The notes beneath the pieces are model-generated. The model had not been told where the DNA came from, made no database searches, and saw nothing but the letters and a program-made list of their open reading frames with translations. From assembly GCA_002392265.1 (NCBI GenBank), contig DGGP01000010.1, positions 1-11,405 of the forward strand: a DNA stretch of 11,405 bases. The letters are read 5' to 3'. The position numbers and the translations under genes are program-made. This stretch comes from Firmicutes bacterium UBA3871. Lineage in GTDB: Bacteria; Bacillota; Clostridia; Peptostreptococcales; Anaerovoracaceae. Below, piece after piece: positions 1 to 7,867 of the stretch (within the stretch, counting starts at the first letter, position 1; every line of letters starts with the position of its first letter).

Positions 1-147
1 AGGCACCCCACCATCGAGGACAACGTTACGATATATTCCGGTGCCTCCGTTTTCGGCGGTGAAACCGTAATCGGCGAAGGAACCATAATCGGCTCAAATG
101 CCTTTATCGTAAGCTCTGTTGCCCCCGGCAGCAGGGTGTGCGTATAG
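1..147 (+). CDS. cysE: Serine O-acetyltransferase, C-terminal fragment
   Basis: This is the last 48 codons of a gene that begins before the window; the frame is open from base 1 and ends at TAG 145-147. The fragment starts RHPTIEDNV and continues with hexapeptide-repeat pattern (GASVFGGETVIGEGTIIGSNAFI), then the SSVAPGSRV ending. The RHPT-(I/L)-x-DNV-x-I block followed by G-A-x-(I/V)-x-G is typical of the left-handed beta-helix end of serine acetyltransferases (CysE/EpsC), which make O-acetylserine from serine and acetyl-CoA for cysteine synthesis in the cytoplasm. The catalytic residues lie upstream and cannot be checked. Other hexapeptide acyltransferases are possible but fit less well. 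It is the only plus-strand gene and converges on the neighbouring ABC gene with 14 bases between the stops. Confidence 0.8.
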   Translation, partial: RHPTIEDNVTIYSGASVFGGETVIGEGTIIGSNAFIVSSVAPGSRVCV

Positions 148-161
148 AGTAAGCCCGGAGT

Positions 162-1898
162 CTACGCAATCTTCCAGCTTACCGCGCGTTTTCTGCCGGA
201 AACAAAGTTCCGGTAGATGCCGTCTTCGCGCATCAGTTGGTCGTGCTTGCCTTTTTGCACGATTTTGCCTTTGTCTATGACTATTATCTGATCTGCATTT
301 CTAACCGTCTTCAGGCGGTGTGCAATCATGATAATGGTCTTTTTCTTTGTGAGATTTTCGATTGCCTCGGTAAGCTCCTTTTCGTTCTCCGGATCGACAT
401 TTGCCGTAGCTTCGTCGAGAATGATTATAGGCGCATCCTTCATTATTGCGCGTGCGATTGCAATTCTTTGCTTTTCACCACCCGAAAGAGTAGCCCCGCC
501 TTCACCGACGATTGTTTCATAGCCTTCAGGCAGCGACATTATAAAATCATGGCAGCGTGCTTTCTTTGCGGCTGCAATCACATCCTCCATCGACGCCTCA
601 GACCTGCCGAATCTGATATTGTTTGCAATCGTGTCCTCAAAGAGATATACCTTTTGGAATACAAAGCTGAAATTCTCCATAAGAGAATCAAAGCTGTAGT
701 CCTTTACATCTCTGCCTCCGAGGGTAACCCTTCCTTCCTTTACATCCCAGAATCGCGCAATCAGCGATGTGATTGTCGTCTTTCCGCCGCCGGACGGCCC
801 GACGATGGCTGTTGTAGTTCCTTCTTTTATGTCAAGTGTCACATCATCTATAATCTTGCGATTCTCATATGCAAAGCTTACGTTCTCGAGATGTATGTCG
901 CGATTTTCAGGATGAATTACCTCCCCGTCTATGTCCATCTGCTCAATGTCGAGAATTTCGTTTGCAAGGTCCACGCCCTTTCCGATAACCTTTAAAAGCG
1001 CCGTGTATATTCCCGCTGAATCGAGTGCTTCAAATACCATAAATGAACACATAAGCATCGTGATGAGATATTCGAGTTCCATAGTGCCGCCAAAGTAGAA
1101 AGACAGCGATGCTGCAGCAATTGCTACACCTGCAAGCTTGCTGATAAGCATCTGAACTCCCACCGCAGGAATGGCTGTGGTTTCCGCAAGGATATCTGCT
1201 TTCTTCTTTCTCTCTACGCTGCCCGCAACTCTGCTGTTATTTTCTGCGAAAATGTTGTAATTCCTGATTTCGGCAATTCCCTGAACATATTCGAGAATCA
1301 CCCCTACCATTTCTTTATCCGCTTCGATTTTCTCATCCGCGACCTTTGCAATCTTGCGATTTGTAATGCTGTTTACAATCATAAATACTGCAATTCCAAT
1401 GATTGAAACCAGTCCTATTCTCACATCAAGCAGGAACATTGCAAGCGCAATCACAGCTGTCGTGATACTTCCCTGAAGCACCATCATTATTGCACGTGTT
1501 GCGATATCGCTCATCTGCTCGAGCGTATTAGTCGTAACCGAAGTGATGTGTCCCAGACTCGTATCGTTGAAATACCCCATAGGCAGGTATCTAAGGTGCT
1601 CGCCGATTTCAATTCGCTTTCCGGCGCAGGTATCGTATCCGCCTTCAGTCTGCAGCATATTGGTAAAGCGATTTACGACAGTCCTCCCTACAGTACTGAT
1701 GAGCATAAATCCTATTACGCAGGCAAAGGTCTTTCCTTCTATTTTCCCGTAAACAGCTGCCTGAATCGCAAAGAATGCCGCGGGGATTTTCATTGCTCCG
1801 AACATTGCGTCCAGTACACCGAGTATTACTGCCCCATAGAACTTTTTTCTGTTTTTTTCATTGCAAAAGTCAAAAAACTTCTTTAACATCCTAAGCAT
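162..1898 (-). CDS. ABC transporter, fused permease/ATPase, siderophore-type, second subunit
   Basis: A 578-residue half-transporter with an N-terminal six-helix membrane domain (about 20-310) and a C-terminal nucleotide-binding domain. Visible motifs are Walker A GPSGGGKTT (367-375), Q-loop Gln415, signature LSGGE (471-475), Walker B IIILDE (491-496) and switch His527, so its ATP-site residues are intact. The signature ending in E and the DEATANVDPENE stretch match the YbtP/YbtQ and IrtA/IrtB families, which have an exporter fold yet take up ferric siderophores. ATG 1898 is preceded by GAGGAGG six bases upstream. The gene overlaps the 3' end of the preceding ABC gene by 8 bases, so the two products are probably translationally coupled and form a heterodimer in the cytoplasmic membrane. 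The iron-type operator upstream of the pair supports a role in iron or siderophore traffic. Whether it imports or exports cannot be decided from the sequence. Confidence 0.88.
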   Translation of the reverse strand: MLRMLKKFFDFCNEKNRKKFYGAVILGVLDAMFGAMKIPAAFFAIQAAVYGKIEGKTFACVIGFMLISTVGRTVVNRFTNMLQTEGGYDTCAGKRIEIGEHLRYLPMGYFNDTSLGHITSVTTNTLEQMSDIATRAIMMVLQGSITTAVIALAMFLLDVRIGLVSIIGIAVFMIVNSITNRKIAKVADEKIEADKEMVGVILEYVQGIAEIRNYNIFAENNSRVAGSVERKKKADILAETTAIPAVGVQMLISKLAGVAIAAASLSFYFGGTMELEYLITMLMCSFMVFEALDSAGIYTALLKVIGKGVDLANEILDIEQMDIDGEVIHPENRDIHLENVSFAYENRKIIDDVTLDIKEGTTTAIVGPSGGGKTTITSLIARFWDVKEGRVTLGGRDVKDYSFDSLMENFSFVFQKVYLFEDTIANNIRFGRSEASMEDVIAAAKKARCHDFIMSLPEGYETIVGEGGATLSGGEKQRIAIARAIMKDAPIIILDEATANVDPENEKELTEAIENLTKKKTIIMIAHRLKTVRNADQIIVIDKGKIVQKGKHDQLMREDGIYRNFVSGRKRAVSWKIA

Positions 1899-3645
1899 AA
1901 GCTGCCTCCTCTCCCGAATCGCGTGTCATGCTGTGGGCTTCCCACATATTTCTGTAAAGCTCACATCCCGAAAGCAGCTCCTTGTGGGTTCCTTCCGCTT
2001 CGAGATTACCTTTGTTTATAACGAAAATCCTGTCGGCAGTCTGTATTGTTGAAAGTCTGTGCGCTATTACGATAAGCGTGCGCCCCTTCACAAGCTTTGC
2101 CACACTTTCCTGCACAAGGGCTTCGTTTTCCGGATCGGTATAAGCTGTCGCCTCATCCATAATTACCACCGGCGCATCTTTCAGCATCGCCCTGGCAATA
2201 CAAATTCTCTGCCGCTCTCCGCCCGACAGATGTCCGCCCGCTCCGCCGACAAGCGTATCATAGCCGTTTTCAAGATTCATGATAAACTCGTGGCAGCCCG
2301 AGGCCTTTGCCGCCGCCACAACCTCTTCATCAGTAGCGCCCGCCTTTCCGAGCCTGATGTTCTCCTTTACTGTCATATCAAAGAGATAGTTGTCCTGCGC
2401 AACATAGGCAATCTGACCCATGTAGTAGTAAAGCGGCAAATCTTTAATGTTTACCCCGCCGTATGAGATACTGCCCGAATCAACATCCCACAGAGAGTCA
2501 ATAAGCCTTGCAATCGTACTCTTTCCCGAGCCCGACGGTCCGACAATGGCATTTACCTCGCCTTGCTTTATTTCCATATTGATACCGTGAAGGACTTCTT
2601 TATCCTTGTAGGTAAATCTGACATCCCTAAGCGAAATGTCAGAGCCCTCAGGAACATCGACAACCCTTCCCGGTCTTTCCATCTCTTCTCTTTCCAAAAT
2701 CTCCGTTACTTCTCCGAATATGGTTCTCATCTTTGAAATGTCGTCGGAATATGAGAAGGCAATAATGAGCGGAGTAATAATCCCTGCTGAAAGGATGATG
2801 CATGTGATAAAATCTCCCGCTGCCAGACTGCCGCTGCGAACCAGCAATAGCCCTACAGGCAATACGCCAAGGAAGGTCGCCGGCGTAAAGCACATCGTTC
2901 CCGCCTGCCACCACACGCATTTTCTCATCCATCTGATGAAGCAGTCCGCACCTTCTCTCGCAGCATCTACAAACTTCTCATACGAGCTGCCGGTTTTTCC
3001 AAAGGCCTTTATGACCTCGATGCCATTTATGTACTCGACCGCAGTATCATTTAAATATTTGGTCTTTTTAACCGTTGTATCAAAGTCGCCTTTACTCTTT
3101 ACTATCATGACTGTAGCGCAAAATGCACCGACCACAGCCGGAAGCAGGGTGGCAAGCCCCATGCGCCAGTCTATTGCAAGCATATATACAAACATGACCA
3201 GCGGGAGCAAAAGGTTTGCCGTAAACTCCGGTATGATATGCGCCAAAGTGGTCTCCATCGAATCGACACGCTCCACTATTATATTTTTGTAAGAGCCGCT
3301 GTTATCGTCGAGAACGGAACCCAGCGGAATGCGTGAAAGCTTTTCGCAAAGATCTGTTCTGATTCCGGCAAGCACATTAAAGGTCGCCACATGTGAAAGC
3401 GTAGTGGATAAATTGTGAAACAGCACTCTCACAACCCATGCCAGCGCTATAAGCAGAATCTGCCAAAGGTAATAATTTGCATTGTTGTTTCCGCCAAGCA
3501 GATTTCTGACCATATCCGCTATAATAAGGTATGGTACAAACGATGCTGCAACTCCTGCTATCGCAAGCAGGATACTACCGCAGTAGTATCCCTTTTTTCG
3601 CCCGGCGAATTCGGCTACCCAGGACATAACTCCTCTTTTTTTCAT
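1891..3645 (-). CDS. ABC transporter, fused permease/ATPase, siderophore-type, first subunit
   Basis: A 584-residue half-transporter with a membrane domain (about 18-310) followed by an ATPase domain: Walker A GPSGSGKST (369-377), Q-loop Gln417, signature LSGGE (473-477), Walker B VVIMDE (493-498) and switch His529. As in its partner, all catalytic positions are intact, so the predicted dimer has two competent ATP sites. The MDEATAYTDPENE sequence is characteristic of the YbtPQ/IrtAB siderophore transporter group. No extra siderophore-reductase (SIP) domain like that of IrtA is present. The chosen ATG 3645 has GGGGAG five bases upstream; Met7 has its GGAG too close. It is the first gene of a two-gene operon and lies 62 bases downstream of a GTTAG-N6-CTAAC palindrome shared with the feo operon, so repression by an iron- or manganese-loaded regulator is likely. 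A heme or peptide substrate remains possible. Confidence 0.88.
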   Translation of the reverse strand: MKKRGVMSWVAEFAGRKKGYYCGSILLAIAGVAASFVPYLIIADMVRNLLGGNNNANYYLWQILLIALAWVVRVLFHNLSTTLSHVATFNVLAGIRTDLCEKLSRIPLGSVLDDNSGSYKNIIVERVDSMETTLAHIIPEFTANLLLPLVMFVYMLAIDWRMGLATLLPAVVGAFCATVMIVKSKGDFDTTVKKTKYLNDTAVEYINGIEVIKAFGKTGSSYEKFVDAAREGADCFIRWMRKCVWWQAGTMCFTPATFLGVLPVGLLLVRSGSLAAGDFITCIILSAGIITPLIIAFSYSDDISKMRTIFGEVTEILEREEMERPGRVVDVPEGSDISLRDVRFTYKDKEVLHGINMEIKQGEVNAIVGPSGSGKSTIARLIDSLWDVDSGSISYGGVNIKDLPLYYYMGQIAYVAQDNYLFDMTVKENIRLGKAGATDEEVVAAAKASGCHEFIMNLENGYDTLVGGAGGHLSGGERQRICIARAMLKDAPVVIMDEATAYTDPENEALVQESVAKLVKGRTLIVIAHRLSTIQTADRIFVINKGNLEAEGTHKELLSGCELYRNMWEAHSMTRDSGEEAAYA

Positions 3646-3706
3646 AGTATCTCCCCTTCCTTATTTCTTAATTAACGTTGCTTAGTGCAATCTATACCCT
3701 GATTAT

Positions 3707-3722
3707 GTTAGCAATTGCTAAC
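3707..3722. promoter_or_regulatory. Palindromic operator, GTTAG-N6-CTAAC (copy 1)
   Basis: GTTAGCAATTGCTAAC is a perfect 16-base palindrome between the terminator of the HD-GYP gene and the start of the siderophore-type ABC operon (ATG 3645). The outer GTTAG...CTAAC halves and the N6 spacing match two sites before the feo operon at 8283 and 8337. This shared use by iron genes suggests a metal-dependent repressor of the DtxR or Fur kind; the regulator itself is not in the window. AT-rich sequence around it could hold the promoter, but I could not choose a convincing -35/-10 pair. Confidence 0.75.
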
Positions 3723-3737
3723 TACAAGGTTTTAATA

Positions 3738-3772
3738 ATGACCCCAAACCGAACTATTGAGCTTGGAGTCAT
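3738..3772 (-). terminator. Probable intrinsic terminator of the HD-GYP gene
   Basis: On the minus strand this is a 12-base-pair stem with two G-U pairs and an 11-base loop: arm ATGACTCCAAGC pairs with GTTTGGGGTCAT. It begins 5 bases after the HD-GYP stop codon and is followed by ATTAAAA, so the U-tract is poor. Position and stem strength favour a terminator that isolates the downstream ABC operon. The weak U-tract leaves read-through possible. Confidence 0.55.
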
Positions 3773-3777
3773 AAATA

Positions 3778-5139
3778 TTAATCCGTAGGCAGGCTGCCGT
3801 CTTTTATCAGTCTCAGCATGATGTCGGCAATCTTCGGGTCGAACTGTCGACCCTTGTTTTTTTCAAACTCTTCGATAATATGCTCTTTTGAAAGCCTGTC
3901 TCTGTATACGCGATTTGTGTTCATCGCATCAAACGAATCCGCAACGCAAATCATTCTTGCAATCATCGGAATATCTTCACCGGCTTTTCCCTCAGGATAT
4001 CCCCTTCCATCATACCTTTCGTGATGATAAAGAGCACCCTCGCCCGCATTTTCAAGGCTCTTAAAGCTGCTGAGGATTTCACCTCCGCGCACTGTGTGCG
4101 ACTTGATGACCTCGAATTCTTCTTCGGTCAGCTTGCCCGGTTTGCGCAAAATGCTGTCCGGGACACCGATTTTGCCGCAGTCGTGAAGCAGCGCAACGTA
4201 ATAGATACGCTCGAGTGCTTCTCCCTCATATCCCAGTTTTTCGGCAATAAGCCTTGTGTAGGTTGCAACACGCTTTGAATGACCGTTTGTATACGAATCC
4301 TTTGCATCGATGAAGCCTGTAAATGTTTCTATAGATTCACTTATGATGATGTTGTCGCGCTCGTGACGCACATTGTACTTTTTAATCTGTGCGGCAGTGA
4401 CTGCGAACATCAAAAGTGCAATCAGCCATATTGCCATACCGCCGAGCGAAACCTTGAACAGCGTTTCGCTTTTAAGCTGTCTGTGAAGCTTGTACTCGAT
4501 ATCAATTGTCGAGTCATCAATAGACTCACCGATAGGCACATAGATAATGAATCCGGGGACAGTTCCTTCGTTTGCCTTTATTGGAACTTCAAGTGCATTC
4601 GGGCTGTCACTCGGATAATATACCAGATAATCTCCCGGCTCCATGGTAACCAGAGTCTCACCATCAACGGTAAAGAATTTCAGATTGTAGTCGCTCGAAT
4701 TGTAATCGCGTAAATCCGGAATAGTTTCCACAACTTCGCTGCCGTCCTTCATCTGGTGGATTTCCAACGCCCCGTTCCAAGCGGACGACAGGAATGCTCC
4801 GCTGTTAAAGTTCAGTCGGAACGAGAATTCGGAGACTTCATCGTTTGTGTTGTTTGCAAAAGCAAAATCATAGGTGTGAGCTTCGTAATTGTGTTCCGTC
4901 AGTCCCTCGCCGTCAAAATCAAAAACCTTGGTCCATGTGCTGCTCCTTTGCGTAACGCTTAAAGAGAGGCTCTCTGCCCGGGTGCTATCCTGCGAGAAAG
5001 CCTCTTCTCCCGAAAGAGATTCGGTGTGTACCGCGTTGTTGTAAGCATTGGTCTTGACAATGCTCCCGACAAAAAGAGCGGCCACAAGCAGTAACGTAAT
5101 CGCGAAAGCCCATATTGCGTGCTTTCTGACACTATTCAT
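3778..5139 (-). CDS. Membrane HD-GYP protein, predicted c-di-GMP phosphodiesterase
   Basis: A 453-residue protein taken from ATG 5139, which has GGAGG eight bases upstream; the frame stays open to a TTG at 5229 but that start has no good ribosome binding site. TM1 is at about 8-27, an extracytoplasmic domain at about 28-230, TM2 at about 233-250, and an HD-GYP domain at about 270-440. The HD-GYP residues are complete: NGHS (His287), HDCGK (319-323), His348, HHERYDGRGYP (372-382) and Asp401 in ADSFDAM. Family members hydrolyse cyclic di-GMP to pGpG or GMP at a two- or three-iron metal centre. The outer domain is beta-rich, with a N-N-T-N...F-x-F-R-L-N-F...S-S-A-W-N-G pattern resembling a family 2 carbohydrate-binding module; this is inference. 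It lies 162 bases after feoC, with no clear terminator between, so it may be co-transcribed with feo or have its own promoter. Confidence 0.88.
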   Translation of the reverse strand: MNSVRKHAIWAFAITLLLVAALFVGSIVKTNAYNNAVHTESLSGEEAFSQDSTRAESLSLSVTQRSSTWTKVFDFDGEGLTEHNYEAHTYDFAFANNTNDEVSEFSFRLNFNSGAFLSSAWNGALEIHQMKDGSEVVETIPDLRDYNSSDYNLKFFTVDGETLVTMEPGDYLVYYPSDSPNALEVPIKANEGTVPGFIIYVPIGESIDDSTIDIEYKLHRQLKSETLFKVSLGGMAIWLIALLMFAVTAAQIKKYNVRHERDNIIISESIETFTGFIDAKDSYTNGHSKRVATYTRLIAEKLGYEGEALERIYYVALLHDCGKIGVPDSILRKPGKLTEEEFEVIKSHTVRGGEILSSFKSLENAGEGALYHHERYDGRGYPEGKAGEDIPMIARMICVADSFDAMNTNRVYRDRLSKEHIIEEFEKNKGRQFDPKIADIMLRLIKDGSLPTD

Positions 5140-5301
5140 TTTCTCATCCTCCACTTCGCCTATGTAATCTGCATACCATACACCTTTTTTATCGGGTTCT
5201 GTTTTGCCGCATTGATGTATTCTCTGCAAATTTAATGCTTACTAATGTTCTATCACATATTGTTTCTTTTTTAAAGCATTTTTGCGAAAACGATGAACAC
5301 T

Positions 5302-5580
5302 TTAGGAAACTTCCCACATGGCACCCATATTCTTAAATCCGCCCTCCGGCATGCAGCCCGAGCAAGCGGTGCCTCCGGAGCAGCCGGAGCAGCCGCTGCA
5401 GCAGCTACAGGAATGTCCGCAGCCTGCGCTCTGTGAAAAATCAATTTTCCTGATCACCTTTGAACGCTCCAGAAACTCTATGTCGCGTTTTACCTTTTCA
5501 ACGGAGGTTCCAAGCTCCATTGCCAGCATTTCAAGAGTACGCGATTTTCCGTCTTTCAGTAAGCTTAATAATTCTTCCAT
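5302..5580 (-). CDS. feoC: FeoC-like winged-helix protein with Cys-rich tail
   Basis: A 92-residue protein. Residues 1-47 read as a small winged helix (LLSLLKDGKSRTLEMLA, then TSVEKVKRDIEFLERSKVIRKI), as in FeoC. Residues 54-76 hold eight cysteines in the spacing C-x3-C-x-C-C-x2-C-x2-C-x5-C-x2-C, more than the four seen in enterobacterial FeoC. FeoC proteins bind an iron-sulfur cluster or metal and control FeoB activity or stability; DNA binding is inferred from the fold but not proven for most members. The start at ATG 5580 is 6 bases after the feoB stop, with only a weak GGTAAAGTGA ribosome binding site, so translation is probably coupled to feoB. The C-terminal end (NMGAMWEV) carries no motif I recognise. 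Confidence 0.8.
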   Translation of the reverse strand: MEELLSLLKDGKSRTLEMLAMELGTSVEKVKRDIEFLERSKVIRKIDFSQSAGCGHSCSCCSGCSGCSGGTACSGCMPEGGFKNMGAMWEVS

Positions 5581-5586
5581 TTCACT

Positions 5587-7611
5587 TTACCAAATTAAAA
5601 GTCCTATATGATATGCAATTCCGGCAAGGACGAGAGCTACTCCCGTGTAGTAAAGAGCGATTTTTGCCGTCCACTTTGCCGAATGGGTTTCCTGGTAAGT
5701 CGCAGCAAGCGCAACGATGCAAGGCATATTAAAGGTCATCGCAAAGATAAGTGCCAAAGCTTCCGGCTTTGGTATGTTTGCAACAAGCAGCTCGTTTATA
5801 TTCTCTGCAGCCGCGCCGCCTACTACAGAACCTACCGAAATGGTGCCCGCACCTGTAAAGATTGTGCTCAGCACGCCAAGTGCACCCTCTTTACCGAGGC
5901 TTGACGCGATAAACGCCATAAAGGTCTGCCATCCCATGCCGAAAATTTTCGTCACAGGCTCGATGAATACACCAATCTTGTAAAGAACGCTGCCTGTAAT
6001 ATCTCCTGTCGGTGTAAACGAAAGGAGCCAAAAAGCAAAGGCCACGATTACAACTACCTTAAGCGCTCTGATAAAGGTGTCCTTTGTGCGACCAAGCACA
6101 TATCTGAAAAGGGCGCCCCACTTTGGCTTGTGGTAAGGTGGAAGCTCCATAATCATGCCATAGCGATCTTCAGGCTTTACCAGCGAACGGCCGAAAATTT
6201 TTGCCGTAATCCACATATGGAGCAGCATAACTATCAAAATTGACACGATTATTACCGGTGTCCATGCGCCGAAGAATACTGTGGAAAGCATTGGAATTAC
6301 AGCCCATGCAGCGCCACACGGCACAGCCCATGCAAGCGCGATTGTCAGAACCTTTTGCCCCCAATTGTCAATAACTCTCGTTCCCGCTGCACCACCCATT
6401 GTGCAGCCAAAGCTGATTAGGAACGGCATTACAGACTTTCCCTGAAGTCCGAACTTTGCCATCGTGTTATCAAACACATAAGAAATTCTAGCCATAACAC
6501 CTATCTCTTCGAGGAGTCCGAACACCAGCGTTACACCGAACACAAAGCCAAGCATCTGCACTACGAAGCATACAGATCTCAGCACAACATCGCATAGAAT
6601 TGCCGCAATAAAAGCAGGGCAGCCGACGCTTACAAGCGCTACTTCCAACGGGTCAGGAATCATTCCGATAGCCTGTCCCAGTCCCATAATAGGCAGCGCC
6701 GGAATGAACGATGCAATCAGCCCGAGCAGCACGGTTATTATTACCACAGGCTTTCCCCAGATACGGTGGGTTATCATTCTGTCAAACCTTCCAAGCGATA
6801 TCTTTGTTTCTTTGGACTGCACGGCATTTGAAAGCAGGCCGTCAATCCACGCAAACTTTTTCTCGCCCGTCTGAACTACTCCCCTCCCCGCAAGAGGAAG
6901 CGCGGCTTCAAACGCTATCTTATCATTGCCCGAAAGAGCTGCCTTTATTTTCGCAACGACAGGAGCGTCTCTTTCAACTGCTTTTGCAGCGAGCCACACC
7001 TTTGAATATCCCGGAATGATGTTGTCCGGAATCAGCTCCTTAATTTTACAATAGGATTCGAGCTCACTGTAGCTCTTGTCGAGTGCCGCCGGATCCATGA
7101 CCGTTTTATCCTTTGTCGCGCGCTCGAGTACGCCATAAAATCCTTCATACGCTTTTTTGTCATGTGCCGAAAAGAGAAGAACCGGTATCCCGAGTCTCTT
7201 TTCAAGCTCTTTTTCGTTTATTTTCTTTCCCTGCTCTGCAGCCACATCGCTCATATTAAGCACCAGAAAGCACGGGACCGTAATTCCCGCATAGTCTGCG
7301 AGCATGAAAAGGCTTCTTTCAAGCTGCGAGCTGTCCGCCAAGATGCAGACAACATCTGCTTTTCCGGATGCGATGTAATCTCGAGTAATGATTTCTTCAT
7401 CGGAATTTGCAGAGAGACTGTAGGTTCCGGGCAGATCCGCTACAAGGTATTCTTTCCCATTATGCTTGAAATATCCTTCTTTTTTTTCGACTGTCTTTCC
7501 GGGCCAGTTTCCAACGTGCTGCTTCATCCCCGTAAGAGCATTAAACAGTGTCGATTTACCGGAATTAGGCTGGCCTAAAAGGGCAATCACCGTTTCGTTT
7601 TTGTCTGTCAT
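5587..7611 (-). CDS. feoB: Ferrous iron transporter FeoB
   Basis: A 674-residue protein, within the usual length range for FeoB. The N-terminal G domain shows G1 GQPNSGKST (13-21), the NWPGKTVEKKEG switch region (35-46), G3 DLPGTYSL (59-66), G4 NMSD (119-122) and a likely G5 SAH (148-150). The membrane domain, about 285-674, contains EEIGVMAR (368-375) and the ELPPYHKPKW loop (489-498). The two Gate motifs carry GCTMGG (402-407) and VPCGAAW (430-436) where many FeoB proteins have GC-x-VPA and SCSARLP; the later NMPC and QETHSAKW motifs (628-631, 640-647) are conventional. FeoB carries Fe2+ across the cytoplasmic membrane. ATG 7611 has GGAGG eight bases upstream, inside the end of feoA, and is separated from the feoA stop by one base. 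A manganese-preferring variant is a less likely alternative. Confidence 0.96.
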   Translation of the reverse strand: MTDKNETVIALLGQPNSGKSTLFNALTGMKQHVGNWPGKTVEKKEGYFKHNGKEYLVADLPGTYSLSANSDEEIITRDYIASGKADVVCILADSSQLERSLFMLADYAGITVPCFLVLNMSDVAAEQGKKINEKELEKRLGIPVLLFSAHDKKAYEGFYGVLERATKDKTVMDPAALDKSYSELESYCKIKELIPDNIIPGYSKVWLAAKAVERDAPVVAKIKAALSGNDKIAFEAALPLAGRGVVQTGEKKFAWIDGLLSNAVQSKETKISLGRFDRMITHRIWGKPVVIITVLLGLIASFIPALPIMGLGQAIGMIPDPLEVALVSVGCPAFIAAILCDVVLRSVCFVVQMLGFVFGVTLVFGLLEEIGVMARISYVFDNTMAKFGLQGKSVMPFLISFGCTMGGAAGTRVIDNWGQKVLTIALAWAVPCGAAWAVIPMLSTVFFGAWTPVIIVSILIVMLLHMWITAKIFGRSLVKPEDRYGMIMELPPYHKPKWGALFRYVLGRTKDTFIRALKVVVIVAFAFWLLSFTPTGDITGSVLYKIGVFIEPVTKIFGMGWQTFMAFIASSLGKEGALGVLSTIFTGAGTISVGSVVGGAAAENINELLVANIPKPEALALIFAMTFNMPCIVALAATYQETHSAKWTAKIALYYTGVALVLAGIAYHIGLLIW

Positions 7612-7612
7612 T

Positions 7613-7840
7613 TTATTTTCCTCCGTCTACTTCAATATGGCCGCATTCCGAACGGTTCAGCGCAATCATGGTGTCTCGTGAATAAACCAGCATAGGTCTG
7701 CTCTTTTCATTTTTCACAACTTTAACCTTGCACCCCGGAGTAAGCCCAATGGATGTGATTCTGCTTATAAAACGCGCATCTCCGTTTATTCCTGCGATGA
7801 TGCCCTCAGCATTTGTTCCAAGTTCCGATAGTTTTTTCAT
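7613..7840 (-). CDS. feoA: FeoA, SH3-like partner of FeoB
   Basis: A 75-residue cytoplasmic protein with the single SH3-like FeoA domain: LSELGTNAEGIIAGI, then ARFISRITSIGLTPGCKVKVV, then the RPMLVYSRDTMIALNRSECGHIEV end. FeoA proteins bind or support FeoB and are needed for ferrous iron uptake in several bacteria. The ATG at 7840 has GAGGAG at suitable distance. It sits between the HMA-domain gene (27 bases upstream) and feoB (one base downstream), the classic feoAB order. The length is typical of the family and nothing is missing. Confidence 0.95.
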   Translation of the reverse strand: MKKLSELGTNAEGIIAGINGDARFISRITSIGLTPGCKVKVVKNEKSRPMLVYSRDTMIALNRSECGHIEVDGGK

Positions 7841-7867
7841 ATCTTCATCTCCTCTTTTTAGTACTTA

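Noticed and set aside
139..168. Hairpin between the two converging stop codons as a bidirectional terminator
   Set aside because: The arms TGCGTATAGA and TCTACGCA pair only with a bulge and neither side has a T-run.
2636..3292. Long plus-strand open frame (218 codons) opposite the first siderophore-type ABC gene
   Set aside because: It is antisense to a well-supported ABC transporter, has no recognisable domain and no convincing ribosome binding site; it is a shadow of codon bias.
5140..5229. Thirty-codon in-frame extension of the HD-GYP gene starting at a TTG
   Set aside because: There is no good ribosome binding site before the TTG, while ATG 5139 has GGAGG at ideal distance and places the first membrane helix near the N-terminus.
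5140..5301. Possible c-di-GMP riboswitch in the leader of the HD-GYP gene
   Set aside because: The leader contains GCGGCAAAACAG and a GG-rich stretch, but the conserved GEMM-I core blocks and paired stems are not present.
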